The notes beneath the pieces were generated by a model. That model made no database searches. It was not told the DNA's origin and saw nothing but the letters and a program-made list of their open reading frames with translations. Below are positions 27,701 through 42,700 of a DNA stretch of 64,000 nucleotides, piece after piece. The stretch's first letter is position 1, and every line of letters begins with the position of its first letter. The translations under genes and the position numbers were made by a program. Origin of the DNA: JAVBMV01 sp031552145 (GTDB lineage: Bacteria; Myxococcota; Myxococcia; Myxococcales; UBA5297); assembly GCA_031552145.1 (NCBI GenBank), contig JAVBMV010000002.1, positions 79,485-143,484 of the forward strand. The letters run 5' to 3'.

Positions 27701-30700
27701 CGCCGACAACCTTGAACGTGGCTGTCTATGACACAAAGGACAAGATGGCGACGCGGCAGCTCATCATCGAGAGTCGTCGTCAGGAGGGGCCGACGATCGC
27801 ATTTGTCGCGCCCATCCAGGGGTCGACCCTGGCCGAGGGCAGCACGCAATTAATGTTCGAGGCCGTTGCTGGCAGCGCCATCGGCGTGGCGAAGGTTGAG
27901 TTCTATGTCTCGGGTCAGAAGGCGCTCGCCTGGAGCGCCAAGGACTGTTATCGCGTTCAGTATCAATGCTGCGGAGATAGTATTGATCTTACGGGCCGCG
28001 GCGAAGAGGGCATAGTACTGGCTTATGACGCAGCGACGCGCGGCGCTATCGCCACGCTTCCCGCGCCATTCAACGATGCAACGCGATTGAAGCGCTGGAT
28101 GGGGCTCTCCTCGCTCCCCATCGGCTTCGTGGAGCTCGATCCCGCGCGCGAAGAAGCACCCCTGGAACTTCGGGCGGTCGCGACCGACAAATTGGGCAAT
28201 ACGACGACCATTCGCAGGACCATCAACATCGTCCGGGACGAAGCGCCTCCCATCATCGAGTTTGTCAGGCCGCTTTTCATGAAGGACTATGTGGAACGGA
28301 CCGCGCTCCAGATCGTTGTCTCGGCGCGCGATAACGTCTTCGCCGACCAGGTCGAGGTCTTCGCCGGGCGCAGCGCCGAGACGATGAAGACGCTCTATCT
28401 GGCCAAGGGCTTCCCCCGCGACAACGCGCGGATCGGTTCATCGTTCGACATCTACGCGCCCGACGTGGTGGTCGAGCATCGTCTCCCCGATTACAACCCA
28501 TCGCTCGACCCCAGCGGCGAGACGCAATGGAAGAAGCGCAACCCCTATTTCATCGGTGCACGCGCCCGAGATGTGAGCGGCAACTGGAGCGAGATAGCGA
28601 TTCAGCCCATCGATATCATTCGCGATCTGGAGCCCACTGTCTATATTGCCGTGCCGGAGGATGGCACCGAAGTAGTCGAGGGGAGCACCAGGACGGTCGT
28701 AGTCGCCGCGGAGGACGATGTAGGAATCTCCTCCGTGGAACTCTATGTCAATGATCGGCTCTTCGGCCTGACGCTCCACGCCCCGCCCTACTCTTTCGCG
28801 GTGCCAGTGCCGATGCTCGGCTCCTCGCCAGAGCCACAATATCTGGAGCTTCATGCGGCTGCGATCGACTCGAAGGGGAATCGAGTCTGGAGTCAATTTG
28901 TTCGCCTGCCTGTTCGGGACGACCGGCCTCCCACAATCGAGATCGCCCGGCCGCGCGCCACCGATGTGTTGACCGAGGGGCGCGACTTCGAGGTCGCCAT
29001 CGCCGCTACGGACGACGTCGAGGTCGCCTCGGTCGCCGCCACTGTCAAGGGTGGGCTCACGGGCACTCTCCGATACGCCGCCACCGCGCGTCCCTATTGG
29101 ATCAAGGTCCCTCTGCCCTACGGCTCGGCCGGCCGCCTTCTGACGATAGATGCCGTCGCCCACGACAGCGCCGGGCAAGAGACTAAGGCCACGACTGTTC
29201 AGGTGGAGGTGGTCAAGGACGCCGAGAGGCCCGTGGTCAAGTTCATCTCTCCCGCCGCTGGTTCCCAGATCGTCGAAGGGCTCACCCTGCCCGTCGAGGT
29301 GAGCGCCGAGGACAATATTGGCATCGCCAGCGTCACATTTTCGGTCGGGGGAGAACTCTATGCAGTGATGCCCGAGCCTCCCTATCGCTTCCATTATGGT
29401 GTGGGGAAGAAGAGCGCCGGTACAACCTTGGCTTTCGAGGCGAGGGCGGTCGATACTTCAGGCAACGATATTACCGCCAGCCGGGCGATCAAGGTGATGG
29501 CCGACGAACCTCCGCAGATTGCCCTGGAGCGCCCCGCGCGCTTCGTCGTGGGCATTCCATATAAGCTGATCGCCACCGCATCGGATGACGTCGCGGTCTC
29601 GCAGGTGTCGTTTCATGTAGGGCAGTCGGAAGTCGCGCGCACCTATATGTTGCCCTACATGGCGCCCTATGTGGCACCGGAGTCGCTCGTCGGTCAGACA
29701 GTCTTGCTCAGGGCGCGCGCCATCGATGTCGGAGGGCAGGAGAGCTGGTCCGATTCCTATGAGGTGCCGGTCCAGGCAGACCAGCCCCCGCTCATAGAGA
29801 TTATTCGACCGAGACCCAGTGATGAGGGCACGGGTCCGGCCATGGTCTTCGCCGGTAGCGTCATGCGGCTCGAGGCTGAGGCGACCGATGCCGATGGCGG
29901 GGTGGTACGCGTCTATTTCCTAGTCGATGGATTGCGCGTCGACACAGCGCTAGCCCCTGCCGGTATTCCCGGCGAACCCAATGTCTGGATAGGGAGCTGG
30001 AGCGCCCCCCTCGGAGAGAGCGGCACGCTTCACTATCTCACGGCGGTGGCGGTCGATACGGCCGATCAGGAGACGCTCTCAAAGCCTATTATGGTCGGCA
30101 CGATTGAAGATAAGGTATTGCCCGAGGTCGAGCTCGTGGAGCCACCCGAGTATGAGCTCATTACCGAAGGCGACATCTACGATCTGGCCGCGGCCGCGGA
30201 GGATAACTCTGGCATCAAAGCCGTAGAGTTCTTTGCGGGGATCAAGACAGGGGTGGACGAAGAGAAGCGCGACGTGTTCGAGAGGGAGGAGCTCGGTTTG
30301 ACCAGCGTGCCCCTCGTGGGTCCTTCGAACCGTCCCCTCTATCACGTTCCATGGATGGCGCCGTCTGGAAGTCCGGGAGAAAAGCGCTATCTCTGGGCCA
30401 AGGCGCGTGATCCCTCGGATAATGCAGAGTGGACGCCACCTCTCCAAATCGAATTGGGTCTGAGACCACACGCCGTCAAAAGTTATTCTCTCTCAACAGT
30501 GTTGAGCGCCTTGGCGCTGCGTGGGCAGCTTGCCATGCTGGGCGGGCGCTCGTCTGGCTCCATTGGTGTCGATAGCGATGCCTTTGTGAGACTATTGAGC
30601 ATCGAGGAGAGTGGTGCACTGGGTGAGTTGTCAGGTCTTAAGGTGAAGGGCGCGGTCGAGGCGGTGCGGTTCATCAATGACTCATATGGCGCAATTCTTC

Positions 30701-33700
30701 GCAGCGTCGCGGATCGTTCTTCCTTTTATGTGTATGTGGACATAGTTGACCTAGCCGAGTTTGGTACCATCAGACTGCTCGGTAGCATCGAGTTGCCAGG
30801 AAACGAGGGCTATGGCATCGTGGCGCGCGACAATCTCCTCTTCGCTGCAGCTGGCAAGATGGGCGTAGTCGCCATCGACATAACCGAACCCAAGCAGCCT
30901 CAGCGTGTCGCCACCGTTCCAACTGTCGGTGATGCCCTCGGAGTGGCTATCGCGGGCAATCGACTCTTGGTCGCGGGCGCCGAAGGTGGCCTACGGATAC
31001 TCGATCTGGGCAGCCCGCGCCTGCGCGAGCTCGGCTTCGTCGCGCTCCCCGGGCGCGCAAAGAGCGTGGAGGCGATCGGCGATCGGGCCCTGGTAGGGTG
31101 CGAGAGCGTCAGGTCGGAGCTTGCGCTCATCGACATCGAGCACGCGACAAGCCCTCGCCTTCTCTCGCTGCTCCCGCACGCGCCGGCGCGCCGCGACCTG
31201 CTCTCCACTGGGATCGTCGGTATCGCGATGGCGGGACAACTGGCCGTCGCCAGCACCGCGCTCGTTGATCAAGAGGGAAAACATGTCAAGGGAATGCGCT
31301 CGCTTACGGCCATTCGGCCCAATGGAGAGATGCGGACCTTGGTGAGGGCCAATGGGGCGAACGGTGGCGCCATCGGTTTCGCCCCCGGAAATTTCGTCGC
31401 GGTCGATTCGTATAAAGGGAGAGCCATATTCTCCGACGAGAATTCGCTCTTCCCCGGCGAGGTCATCGGCTTCATCGGGGGCAAAAGTGCCGTCGAGTCG
31501 TTCAGTATCCCCATGCTCTCCGTCACGCAGGTCTTCCCGCCCGACGGCGCGTCGCAGGTGACCTATCTTGCCGCGGACTCGAAGATCCATGTCGAGCTCT
31601 CTGCGCCCATCGCGCTGGAGCATGCGACCTCAGGAGAGGTACTCTTGCGAGAGGGCGACATGGCGATCGGTCCCGCGGTCCCGGTGGATATCGAGCTGGA
31701 TGGGCGCAAGGTCGTCCTTCGACCCCGGGACAATCTCAAGGCAAGCACGCTCTACTTCATCGTGCTCTCAACCGAGCTGAAGAGCGCATCGAAGAATGAG
31801 TCGCTCAGCGAGCCTTTCTCGTCGCGCTTCAAGACCGCGCCCTCCTTGGAATCGGCGCCGGTGGTCTCCCTTGCCCAGCCGGCGGTGGGTCCGATGGATG
31901 GCGGCACGAGAGTGAAAATCGTCGGCGAGCATTTCCAGACTGGTGCCAGAGTCAACTTCTCCGGCGCCGAGGCGACGCAGATCTTGGTACACGATGGCGG
32001 ATCGCTCCTGGAAGCGACCACGCCGCCGCAGGTCGATGGGCCCGCCATCGTCACCGTCGTCAATCCCGATGGCATGGAGGGGTCACTCCTGGGTGGGTTC
32101 CTCTATGTCGAGGCGTTGGAGGTTGTCTTTGCGGTGCCGGCGTCGGGCAAGCTGGATGGAGGAGATGTCATCGAACTTTCCGGCACCGGCTTTCAGCGGG
32201 GCGCGACGGTGACGATCGGAGGGAATGACGCTACGGAGGTTCGGGTCCTCTCGCCAGGACGTATTCAGCTCAAAACGCCGCCCGGCTACTATGGTCCCGC
32301 CGATGTTGTCGTGACCAATCCCAATGGCATAGGAGCCGTTGCCCCTGGCGCTTTCCACTACACCCAACTTGTTGTCGCACAGCGCATCGGGCGCTGGGAT
32401 GGACCCAACCCCGTCACTGGTCCTATCCGACCGGCGCATCTGCTCGGCGCGACGACACCAGGCATGGTGGCGCTGGAGAGCAAGCGCGCATGGCTTCTAC
32501 AAGAGCTGAATCTCCCCGAACATAGCCAGACAATAGATGATGTGTTGCGGGACAGCTTCTTCGGCTCGGTCGCCCTCGTCGACGTGAGCGTTCCGGAGAA
32601 TAGCGCCGTCATGGGAGGCGTCACCCTGCCGATCCCTTGGAACCCCACGGCGTTGGCGCTGCGCGGGCAGCGCGGCTATGTGGTGGCCAAGGGCGAGAAC
32701 CTCTCGCGATTCGAGGTGGGAGGCTCCAATGAGGGTGCGCTTCTGGTCATTGACGGGAGCGATCCCACCACCGCCATCATCAAGAACACCCTATTGCTCC
32801 CCGGACAGCCTTCTAGCATCGCACTCTCCGGCGACCTCGCCCTGGTGGCGCTCAAGGAGAAGGGCCTCGCGGTGATCTCCATCGGCGAGCCGGAGCGACC
32901 CGTTCTCCTCAAGATCATAGAGGAGCAGGTTATCGCGGGGGTGCTCACGCGATGGCGTGTCTATAGCGTCGGCGCCTACGAGCGGTACGCCACCGTCGCG
33001 GTGGTTCTGGGCGCATCGAGCAGTGGAGAGCGGCGGATGCTGGTCCTCGACCTCGCCCAATCCGTCTTTCCGGTGATTGGCGGATTGAGTTGGGGAGGAG
33101 TCGATACAAATCAACCGCAATATGTTTCGCTGCCTTTGGGGCCCTCTGGCGGAATCGCGGCCGGCAGAGGGGGGGCCTCTACCGTCGAGCTCTCGCCTCC
33201 CGTACGTCCCTCGATGCCCGCGGTGATACAGAAGCTCGTCGCTACATCCATGTTCAAGAGCGCCGCGTTGCAAGGACAGCTCTGCGTCGTGGGGGGCGAC
33301 GGTTCCGGGAATGAGATTCCGGGCGTGACCGGCGACACGAGCGCCCCGATCGTCCAGATCCTGGGCATCGCCGACCTGCGTCGCCCCCAGTCGCTCGACG
33401 CGGTCGATCTCTATCCGGCAAAGGCCCTCGCCAGCGTCGCCATAGAGGGCGACGTCGTCGTAGCCTCCATAACGAAGGGGCGCGGCAACGACGGCCTAGT
33501 CGCCATACAGATGCCCTTCCCAATGGTGGTCGCCACGCGGCCGGTATCGGCCTCCGAAGGTGTCCCGGTATCGAGCATCATCGAGATCGAGCTGAACCGT
33601 GTCGTGAAGGACGTGGGGGGCGCCAATAGCGCGGCCGTGCAGTTGCTCGAGCTCGATGGCACCGCCAACGGCACTCGAGTCGCGATCGAAATAGAACAGG

Positions 33701-36700
33701 AGGACAAGAGGCTGACGCTGAGACCGGTGGAGCCACTCGCCACGGGGGCCCGCTATCGGCTGGTACTTGCCGATCTGTTTGACGCAGCAACCGACTCGCC
33801 GATGCCTGTTCCCTATGCGATGGAGTTCAAGACGGCCCTAAATGCGCTGGCGATGCCGCTCGTTTTTAAGGCGGCCAAGCCCAGGCAAGGCAGCGCTCAC
33901 GGCGCCACCGAGGTGATCCTGGAGGGCAGCGGCTTCGAGCGGGGTATAGAGGTACGGTTCGGGAATTCGGTGGCCAATGTCATCGATATTGGAGCGGAAG
34001 GAAGCTGGGTCAAGGTCGCGACGCCCCCCTCGGTCGCGGGCGCCGCTTCGATAGCGCTCGCCAATCCCTCCGGCATGTCGACCATGGCGATCGGGGCGTT
34101 CCTCTACGTGGACGATCTGCGGGTCGATTCGCTCACCCCCGAGCGCGGCTCCATCGCGGAATCTACGAAGGTTGTCATCGATGGCGCCGGCTTCTCGCCA
34201 ATAGGCGATGTGACGGTCAAGTTTGGAAAGCAGCTCGCTTATAGGACGCGGGTACTCGGCATGGGGCGCATCGAGACCTATGCGCCCAAGGCGCTCAAAC
34301 GTGGGACGGTCGATGTCACGGTAATTAACCCCGATGGCGCTAGCTACACCCTGCCCCAGTCCTACACCTATGACGAGGCGACCCGCTCCTCGGTCGAGTC
34401 GATGAGGCCCGCTTATGATGCCCTCATCATCGGCGACCTCGCCTATATCGCCAATGGATACCTCACCATTGTCGACCTCACGGGGCTGCATCGCGCCGGC
34501 CCGCTAAAGGGACTGCCCATTCCACCCGATAGGCGGATGGAGCCGGTCAAGGAAGAGAAGGGCGGTCTCTATGACGATCGCGTGGTCGCCCAGTTCGTGC
34601 TGGGAGGGCAGGCAATCTCTCTCAGCTCGCCGCCGGAGCGGCAGCGGACGCTCTTCGTGGGTCTTGCCGATGGACAGGTCGTGGAGGTTGACATCGGTGA
34701 CCCTACGAAGCCCACGATTTTGTCGACCAGCTCGACGGGCACCCAGCGCGTCCCGGGGATCGATGCGCGAGGCGACAGGCTGCTCACCGCGGCAGAACTC
34801 GATGGCGTTCAGTCTTTCGATATCTCTCCATATCCTCGTCACAGTCCCTTTTTGATAACAAAAAGTAAGACGATGCCATTTGGTGCTCAGGCGATTTCGG
34901 TCGACGGCGCGCTGGTCGCGGTGGGCGTGGGCCCCCGCGCCGTGACGGGTGGGCCCGTCGGTATGGGCGAGCTGCGCTTCTACGACGTCAATGGCAATAT
35001 GGAATGGCTTAGCGCGCTGCCCATGGCCGTGCAGAAGGTTCGGCTCTATCGTGGTTGGGCGATCATCGCGGCGGGAAACGACGGGTTGCAGCTGGTGGAC
35101 GCGCGCGATCCCAAAAACCCCAAAATGCCCGTGCGCTTCGATGTAGGCGGCTTTGCCTGGGATGTTCGCATCTCGGGAGGGCTCGCCTATGTCGCGGCCG
35201 GCGCCGCCGGTATCGCGGTCGTCGACCTCTCCGACCTCGCGCATCCGAAGCTGCTGCACCATGTCATAGGCGCCAAGGCGGGCGAGGCGCGCGCGGCGGC
35301 CATCGGCGGCAGCCGGCTCCTCTCGCTGCAGTCCAAGGGCTCCAAATGGAATATCGACTTCGGTCCCTGGGTCGAGCTGGGTGTTGTATCGGCAAGCGTC
35401 GAACCCGGCGAGCTAGTGCCGTGCTCGATGCCATCGGTGACCGTTGTCTTTACTACCGCGATCGACGCATCGAGCGCCGCCAGTGCCTTCTCGCTCACGG
35501 TGGACGGAGTGCCTGTCAAGGGGCGCCTCGAGGCGGGCTCGGATGAGCACAGGGTGAGCACCCTTCTCTTCAGGCTTGACGATCTGTTACCCGCCGACAA
35601 GGAAGTGCTCCTCCAAGTCTCTACCGAGTTGAAGGGAGTGAGCGGAGATAGGCTCGTAACGCCCTTGTCGATACGCTTCCGCTCGGCCTTTGCGACAGGG
35701 CCCGTTCCCTATTTCTCCCAGATCGTTCCGCGCGTGGGCCCTTCGGACCATGAAGTCGTTGCCGTACTGTTGGGTGACGACTTCGATCCTGGAGCCCAGG
35801 TATTAATCGGAGGGGCCGAAGCTATTGTGCAACGGCCATCGTCGCGCACTCAACTGACCGTTATTGTGCCCAAGGGAGTCCCAGGCCTTGCCGATGTCGT
35901 GGTCATCAATGAGAGCGGTCTCTTCGCGCGCCGGCCCGGTGGTTATCTCTATTCCGCTCCGTTGGCCATATCAAGTGCCATCCCACGTTTCCTGAACCCC
36001 AAGGGCGGCAGCACCATCACGGTGACCGGGACCGGCTTCTTGCCCGATTGGACCAGCGTATTGGGAGGCACCAAGGCGGAGGTGCGCGGAGTCGACTCCA
36101 AGGTGCAGGTCAAGTCGCTCTGGGAGCTCACGATTACGGCGCCGAGCGGGACCTTCGGCGATGCAAAGGTGGAACTCAAGAGTGCCGATAAACTACAGTC
36201 TGTTGTCTATGGCGAAGACGACGAAGGCGTTGCAAAGCCAAGAAAGATAGGCTACGGCCTCGAGTTCGCGGGTGTCGAAAAGGCCGCGGGCATCGCGCCG
36301 CTCGCCATCGCGAGCAGCCCCGACTTGCCGCTCTACCTCTACGCGGCGGCGGGTACCGGGCAGTTTGAACAGCCCTACATCGGGGCGTTGACGGGCTCGG
36401 GGCTCTTCCCAAGCTCGTTCCGAGCCGCGAGTTACGACGTAACCAAGTCCGGAACCCCGCGCGCGGCAGTGGGGCAGGTGGTCGTCCCGCGCGAAGGCGA
36501 GGCCGATCGCTACTGGGCCTCCTTTCCGCTCATGTCGGCCGTGCCCGACGTCGAGATGGCACCCCATTCGTTCGATGTCGCCACCTCGGGCGATAATCTC
36601 TATGTCGCCAATGGAACCAGCGGCGTCGCCATCCTCGGTGCCGAGAAGGATATGAAAGACGGTCTGTCACTCAGGGGAATGGTAAAGATTGGCGACGCCC

Positions 36701-39700
36701 AATTGCGTCGGATCGAGTCGCCGATGGCCACGCGGGTGTTCCCTACCTTGACCGGTGTCATCGCGCTTGGAACGGCAATAAGGGCATGTCCTAGTGACCA
36801 ATGCCCCGAGGCAGCAATCGGGACGGGGGCCGGCCTGCGGTGGATCGACGCGAGAAACCCCGACGATCCCATGATTGTCAAGAACGCATCGCTGGGTGGC
36901 ATGGCATATGGGGCAGCACTCTACAAGCGGTGGGTCTTTATCGCCGAGGGCGCCCGCGGTGCATCCATCGCGCCCGAGTATGGATGTCCCGATGCGCCGC
37001 CTCCTGTCGCGGGCCCTATCTACAGGCTGAACGCTGGCTCGACCGACACTTTGTGTGGAGAAGGCGAGCCGGTTCCGGGGGGGCTGGCGCTCTATGATCC
37101 GCAGGACGAAGAAAGGACTCCACTCAGCCGTGTTTCATTCGAAGGCTATAGCGTCACCGATGTTCTCTCCGTGGGCCAGTACGCGATCGCCGCGGTCGCC
37201 TCGAAGGGACTCTACTTCTACGACTATGAAAACCCGAAGGACCCGGTCGAAGTCGCGCATATCCCCTTCGACGAGACGCTCTCGAATACCCCGGGCAAGC
37301 CACATCGACTGCGCCTGGTCGGTGACCTGCTCTTCGCTTCGGCGCTCGGTGGCGGCGTGCTCATCGTCGATGTCTCCGATCCGGCATCACCCGATCTGAT
37401 TAGTGGCGGCAATACCGAGATGGCGCACGACGCCAAGCCTGTGGCCGATCGGCTCTACTTGGCCGGCGCCGAGAGCGGGCTGACCGAGCTGACTCTTCCG
37501 TTCACCTTCGTGACCGGGGCCTCTCCCGAGCGCGGTCAGCTCGTCCCCACATCGATCGAGCGCTTCAGTATCCACTTCAACAGGGCGATCGCCAAAGTGG
37601 ACGGGACAAAGATCCCCGCGATTCCGCATGGGAACGTCAAGCTCATCGATTCGCAGGGCAACGATATCGCGCTGACCCTTGAAACGGATGACGATGACCG
37701 CACGCTCGACCATGTGTTGACCGCGACATTTGGGCAGGTGCTCGAGCCGAACAAGGCGTACTACATCACCATCGATAACGAGGGCTTTGGCGATCGACGC
37801 GGTGGACAGTTGATACGACCGTATCACTCTGTCTTTTATACCGCGGAGGAGGGCGCGCTCGCACCCAGGCTGGACGGCGTCGAGCCCTTCTTCGTTTCGA
37901 CTCAAGGCGAGACCGTTCTTCTCAAGGGCGCCTCGCTCTCGGGCATCGTGCGCGCAGCGGTCGGCTCCGCTGAGGATGTTCCCTTCGATGTCGACCACGA
38001 TGGCCAGCTTCGCCTCTATGTCCCACTCTCGATCAAGGCGGGCCCGGCGGATATCGAGGTCTTCGATGCCAGCGGCATCTCGGCGCTCATGCCCCAGGGA
38101 CTACTCTATGTCCACCCCCTTGGCGACGCACTCTTTGAAATTGAGCCCAACCACGGACCCGCGGCGGGCAATACATTCGTGGCCCTCAGCGCCAACCGCG
38201 AGCTCCTCCTGCCCGGGACTAAGATCTACGTGGGAGAGCGCGAAGGCGATGCCCTGGATATCATCGATCTGTCCAGCCTCAACTTTGTCACTCCGCGCAG
38301 CGCGACCGGCTCCGCCGTCGTCAGTGTCTACCTTCAGCGGCCCGGAGAAGAGCGCGTTCTCGTTGGCACCTTCTCTTACGATCTTCCGCAGGGCACCACC
38401 GTCAAGCTCCCCACATTCGACGGTTCGAAGCGAGTCTCCGAGATGGTACTCATCGGCGATACGCTCTTCGCCGGGATTCCCAGCGAAAAGTATCGCGGCC
38501 TCGAAATCTTCGATGTTCGCATCGAGGAGCGGCCTATACGGCTCGGAGCCTTTGGCGCCGAAGCACCTGTGCGAGGTCTCGACGTGAGCGGCGCCATCGC
38601 CCTGCTTGCCGCCGACTCGCAGGGATTGGTCGCAGTGGATGTCTCCGATGTGAGCACACCCTTCCAGGTGGGGCGCTCCCTCGTATGGGGGCGCGCCACC
38701 GGCGTTCGCATCGAGGAGAACGCTGCCTATGTCAGCGTAGCGGACCCCAGCTCGACAGCCCCCGGCTATATCCAGTGGTTCGATCTCGAGGAGCCATCGA
38801 TGCCCGGCAAGGGCTCGTTGCTCCTCGACGCCTCTCCGCTCGCGCTCGAGCTAGGCCCGGATCGTTTCTATGCGCTCACCACCCACTTCGACGGGAAGGG
38901 CGGCGGGGAAGGGCACGAGCTGCGGATCTATGATCGCGCAGGCGCGCCGAAAGGAAAGGTGGTAATTGATTCCGCGCACAATTCTTACGAAACGCTCGTC
39001 TCCTCGCGGCTCGCGGTGCGCGGCGGCCGTGCCTATGTCACGGTCGGCAAAAACCTCCATGTCTACGATCTTACCGACGAGGCGGCGCCAAGGCTGGTTC
39101 AGGCGACCGTGTTCCCATCGTCGGCCAACGGTATGACCTGGGCGGCGGGCACGCTCTTCGTGGCGGTCAATAATGCGACCGCCACGCTCGTCGCCATTCC
39201 GGCAATGGACTTGCTCGTAGTTGGTCACAATCCCGTCGATGGCGCGCTGGTCGTGCCTAATACCGAGATACAAGTCCAGTTGACGCTGCCCGTCGCTCCC
39301 CATTCCGTCAACGAGGCGACCTTCGCCGTAACCTCCGCGGGCGAGCCCATCGCCGGCGCGCGCGAGGTCCGCTTCGCGGTGCGCGGCTCCACGCTCGTCT
39401 TCCGCCCCGACGCTCCATTCGCCCGGGGCGCGCGTGTCGAGGTCGGACTCGAGGTCGGCGCCAACGCAATTCAAGACTTCAATCAGAACAAGCTGGCGGC
39501 GCCTTTCTCCTTTGGCTTTGACGTCGTGAACTCGGCCGAAGCGCTGCAGCCGGTAATCGATCGGGTCGTGCCTGCCTCGGGTCCGACGCACGGTGGCGGA
39601 GAGGCCGTAATCCACGGTGAGGGCTTCGGCCAGCAAGTACAGGTAAAGATCGGGGGGCTGCTCGCGCCGCTCGAAGCTTGGGGTGCGGACAGGCTCACAG

Positions 39701-42700
39701 TGCGTATCCCTCCTTCGATTGGGCTGGCCGCGGGGCCCGCCGCGGTCGAGGTGATCGATCCCTCCGGGCTCAGGGCGCTCCGCCACGGCGGCTACATCTA
39801 CCGTGCGCAGCTATCACTTATTTCGTCGACGCCTGATCGCGCGCCGCAAAAGGGCGGCATCACCGTCGAACTCAGCGGTACAGGCTTTGCACCGGGCCTC
39901 GCTGTCACGTTCGACCAAACTAAATCTTTCCAAGTCCATGTCCTCTCGTCGACCCGCGCGACCGCCGTTGCGCCTCCTCACACGGAGGGACTCGTCGACG
40001 TGGAAGTTTCGCTGCTTGGGAGCAGCGCAAAATGGCACCAAAAGTTCCAATATGGCTCGGGCGCGGTGGCGCGCCTCTCCACTCCGCCTATTCGGCAGAT
40101 CATCGTCGATAAGAGCGTCGCCTATGTCGCTTATGGCGGCGAGACCGATATCGTCGGCGACGGCGGCAAGGTCTACGAGGTTGGCCGCAAGAGCGCGAGC
40201 GGCGGCCTCATCGTCGCCGACCTCGGAGAGCCAACCGCGGTGCGCGAGATTGCGCGGCTCCCCTGCAGCGGCGTCTGCCCGGGTGGCGCCAGGCGCATCC
40301 TCAAGAGCGGCGATGCGCTCTACATGGCGGCGGAAAAGTATGTCGACATCATCGACGTGACGCTGCCCGCGAAGCTCGAGGCGCGTCATACCCAGACTCT
40401 GCCCGCCCGCGGCTACGTCACCGACATTGTTCTAGCCGGCACGCTGCTCTATGTCGCCGATAGTGCCGGCATCACCACCTGGAAGTTTGGAGAGACGGCG
40501 GAGCCGATGCGGATCGCCGACCGGAATATCGCGGGCGGCGTCACCGCGCTCGCAAGCTACGGCCCCTACCTGCTCGCGGCCTCCGGCAATGCCCCCGGCG
40601 GTGCCCCCAAAGATGAGCCGCGATTGATGATCTTCGATGCGCGGAAGGGCAATATGCCGCTGCTCGACGATTCCTTTGAACTACGCGCTCCGGCGCGCCA
40701 CCTGGCCGTGGATGGAACCCGGCTCTTCGCCTCTCTGGGGCGCGAGAAAATGGTCGCGATTGTGGAGCTCGCCGACATCGAAAACCCGATCTCCGCTGGC
40801 ATCTTGGCGCCGGTCGATCCCCTGGGAGAGGGGTGGGTCTCGGCGGAAGAGACGCTCGTGCGCGGCGGCATCGCCTGGGTCGCGGCCGGCGGAGGTAAGC
40901 TGCAGCGTTTCCTCGTCCGCAATGGAGAGACCCAATGGCTCGAGTCGATCCCGCTCGTGGGCGACGCAAAGGCGCTCGCCTACATGGGCAGATATTTGCT
41001 GACGGGCACGCTGCTCCTCGACGTGAAGGGCGCCGCCGTCGAGATGCCGCTCGTCCGGGAGGAAGACCGGTTGGGCGCGCTCGCCGGTAGCCTCTCCTCG
41101 GTCGCCGTCGATCATCTGGAGTTTGTTGGCTCGCACCCCGGCGATGGTGGCCTCATCGCGCCTGGTAGCGCGATCGAGCTCTACTTCAATGATCTGCTCG
41201 ACGCACAGACGCTGGAGAAGAATATTGTTTTGAGGAGACTTACCGAGGGAGGAGGCGACGTGGTGTCCGTGGACCGACGCATGGTGATGGAGTCGCGCCA
41301 CGCAAAGGTCACGGTTCTGCCACTTCAATATCTGCAGCTCGACGCGCGATATCGGATTGAAATCGGCGCAAACCTGGCCAGCCTGGAGGGAGCCCAGCTA
41401 GGCCAAGAGGCGCGGATCCTATTCTCGACCAGCAACGGCTATACGGTTGCGCAACCGCGGATCGACCGCGTCACGCCAGCGTGGGGGCTCGTGGCGGGCG
41501 GCAATGCGGCGACTGTCGAGGGTGAAGCGTTCGATGACGGATGCGTCGTTCGCCTCGGGGGCCTCGTCGCCCAGGTCATAAAGCGATATGAATCGGGCCT
41601 GGGCATCGAGATCATCGTTCCGCCCGGCGCCGAGGGGCCCGCGACCGTCGAGGTCGAGAACCGCGACGGTCTCTCCGACCTGTTGCCTGGCGCCTACCGT
41701 TACGTGGTCGCGCCCAAGCTCGAATCGGTTACGCCCGCCGAGGCCGCCTATTCGCGGCGCGGAAAGGTGACGCTCAAGGGTGAGGGGCTCTTTGCCGGAA
41801 GCCGAGTGACCTTTGGCGGCAGGCCAGCTCGCTCCGTAACCTTCAACGCGGATGGCTCGCTCAGTGTCGAGGTGCCCGACGAGGTGACGGGCATCGTCGA
41901 CCTAGTGGTCTCGACCGCGGCGCTCAGCTCCGCTCTCCCCAAGGGCTTTACCTTTACGCTCGCGACGATCGGCTCTATCGCGACGCGCGCGGAGGCGATG
42001 GCGTCCGTTGGGAGCGCGCTGCTGGTCGCCAATGGGGAGCGGCTCGAGGCTTTCGACGTCTCGATTCCAGAGAGTCCGGCGCCGGTGGGCGATGTCGATG
42101 GCGTTCCCAACCCCAAGGGGCTTGCCATCAGCGGCCGACATGCCTTCCTCGCCGGGCAGAGTGAGCTCGTCCAATATGAGCTTGGAAGCTGTGGCATGGC
42201 GTCCCGGGCCTCCTGCGCGCCGATCAAGCTCCACCGCGTGGGTCTTGCTGGGCTCGGGAGCACGCCCTCGCTCATGGGCGTCGCCGTGCGGGGGCGCGAA
42301 GCCTACGCCGCGCTCTCCACGGGCAATGAGATTGTGCTCTTCGGTACGGTCGATGGAGCGCTCAGCCCCGTAGCGCAAATTACCGATATCAGCAACGTCG
42401 TCGCGCTCGCCTCCGTCGATGGGATGCTGGCGATATTGCGAGGCACCTCGGGAGGCTCCTCTTTGGAACTGAGGAGCCTCGATGAAGGCAGTCTGCCAAT
42501 GATCGCGTCGATCAATGGCCTCCCCGCGTTGCCCAAGGCGCTCGCGGTGCAGGGGCGGCAGCTCGCCGTAGTCGCTGGGAACAGCCTCGTGCTGATCGAC
42601 GCGAGCGATCCGTTCGTGCCGGTCGAGCGTGCGCGCTGGATCGCGCAGAAGGGGAGTCTCAACGCCGCGGCTTTCGCTGGCCCCTGGCTCCTCGTCGGCG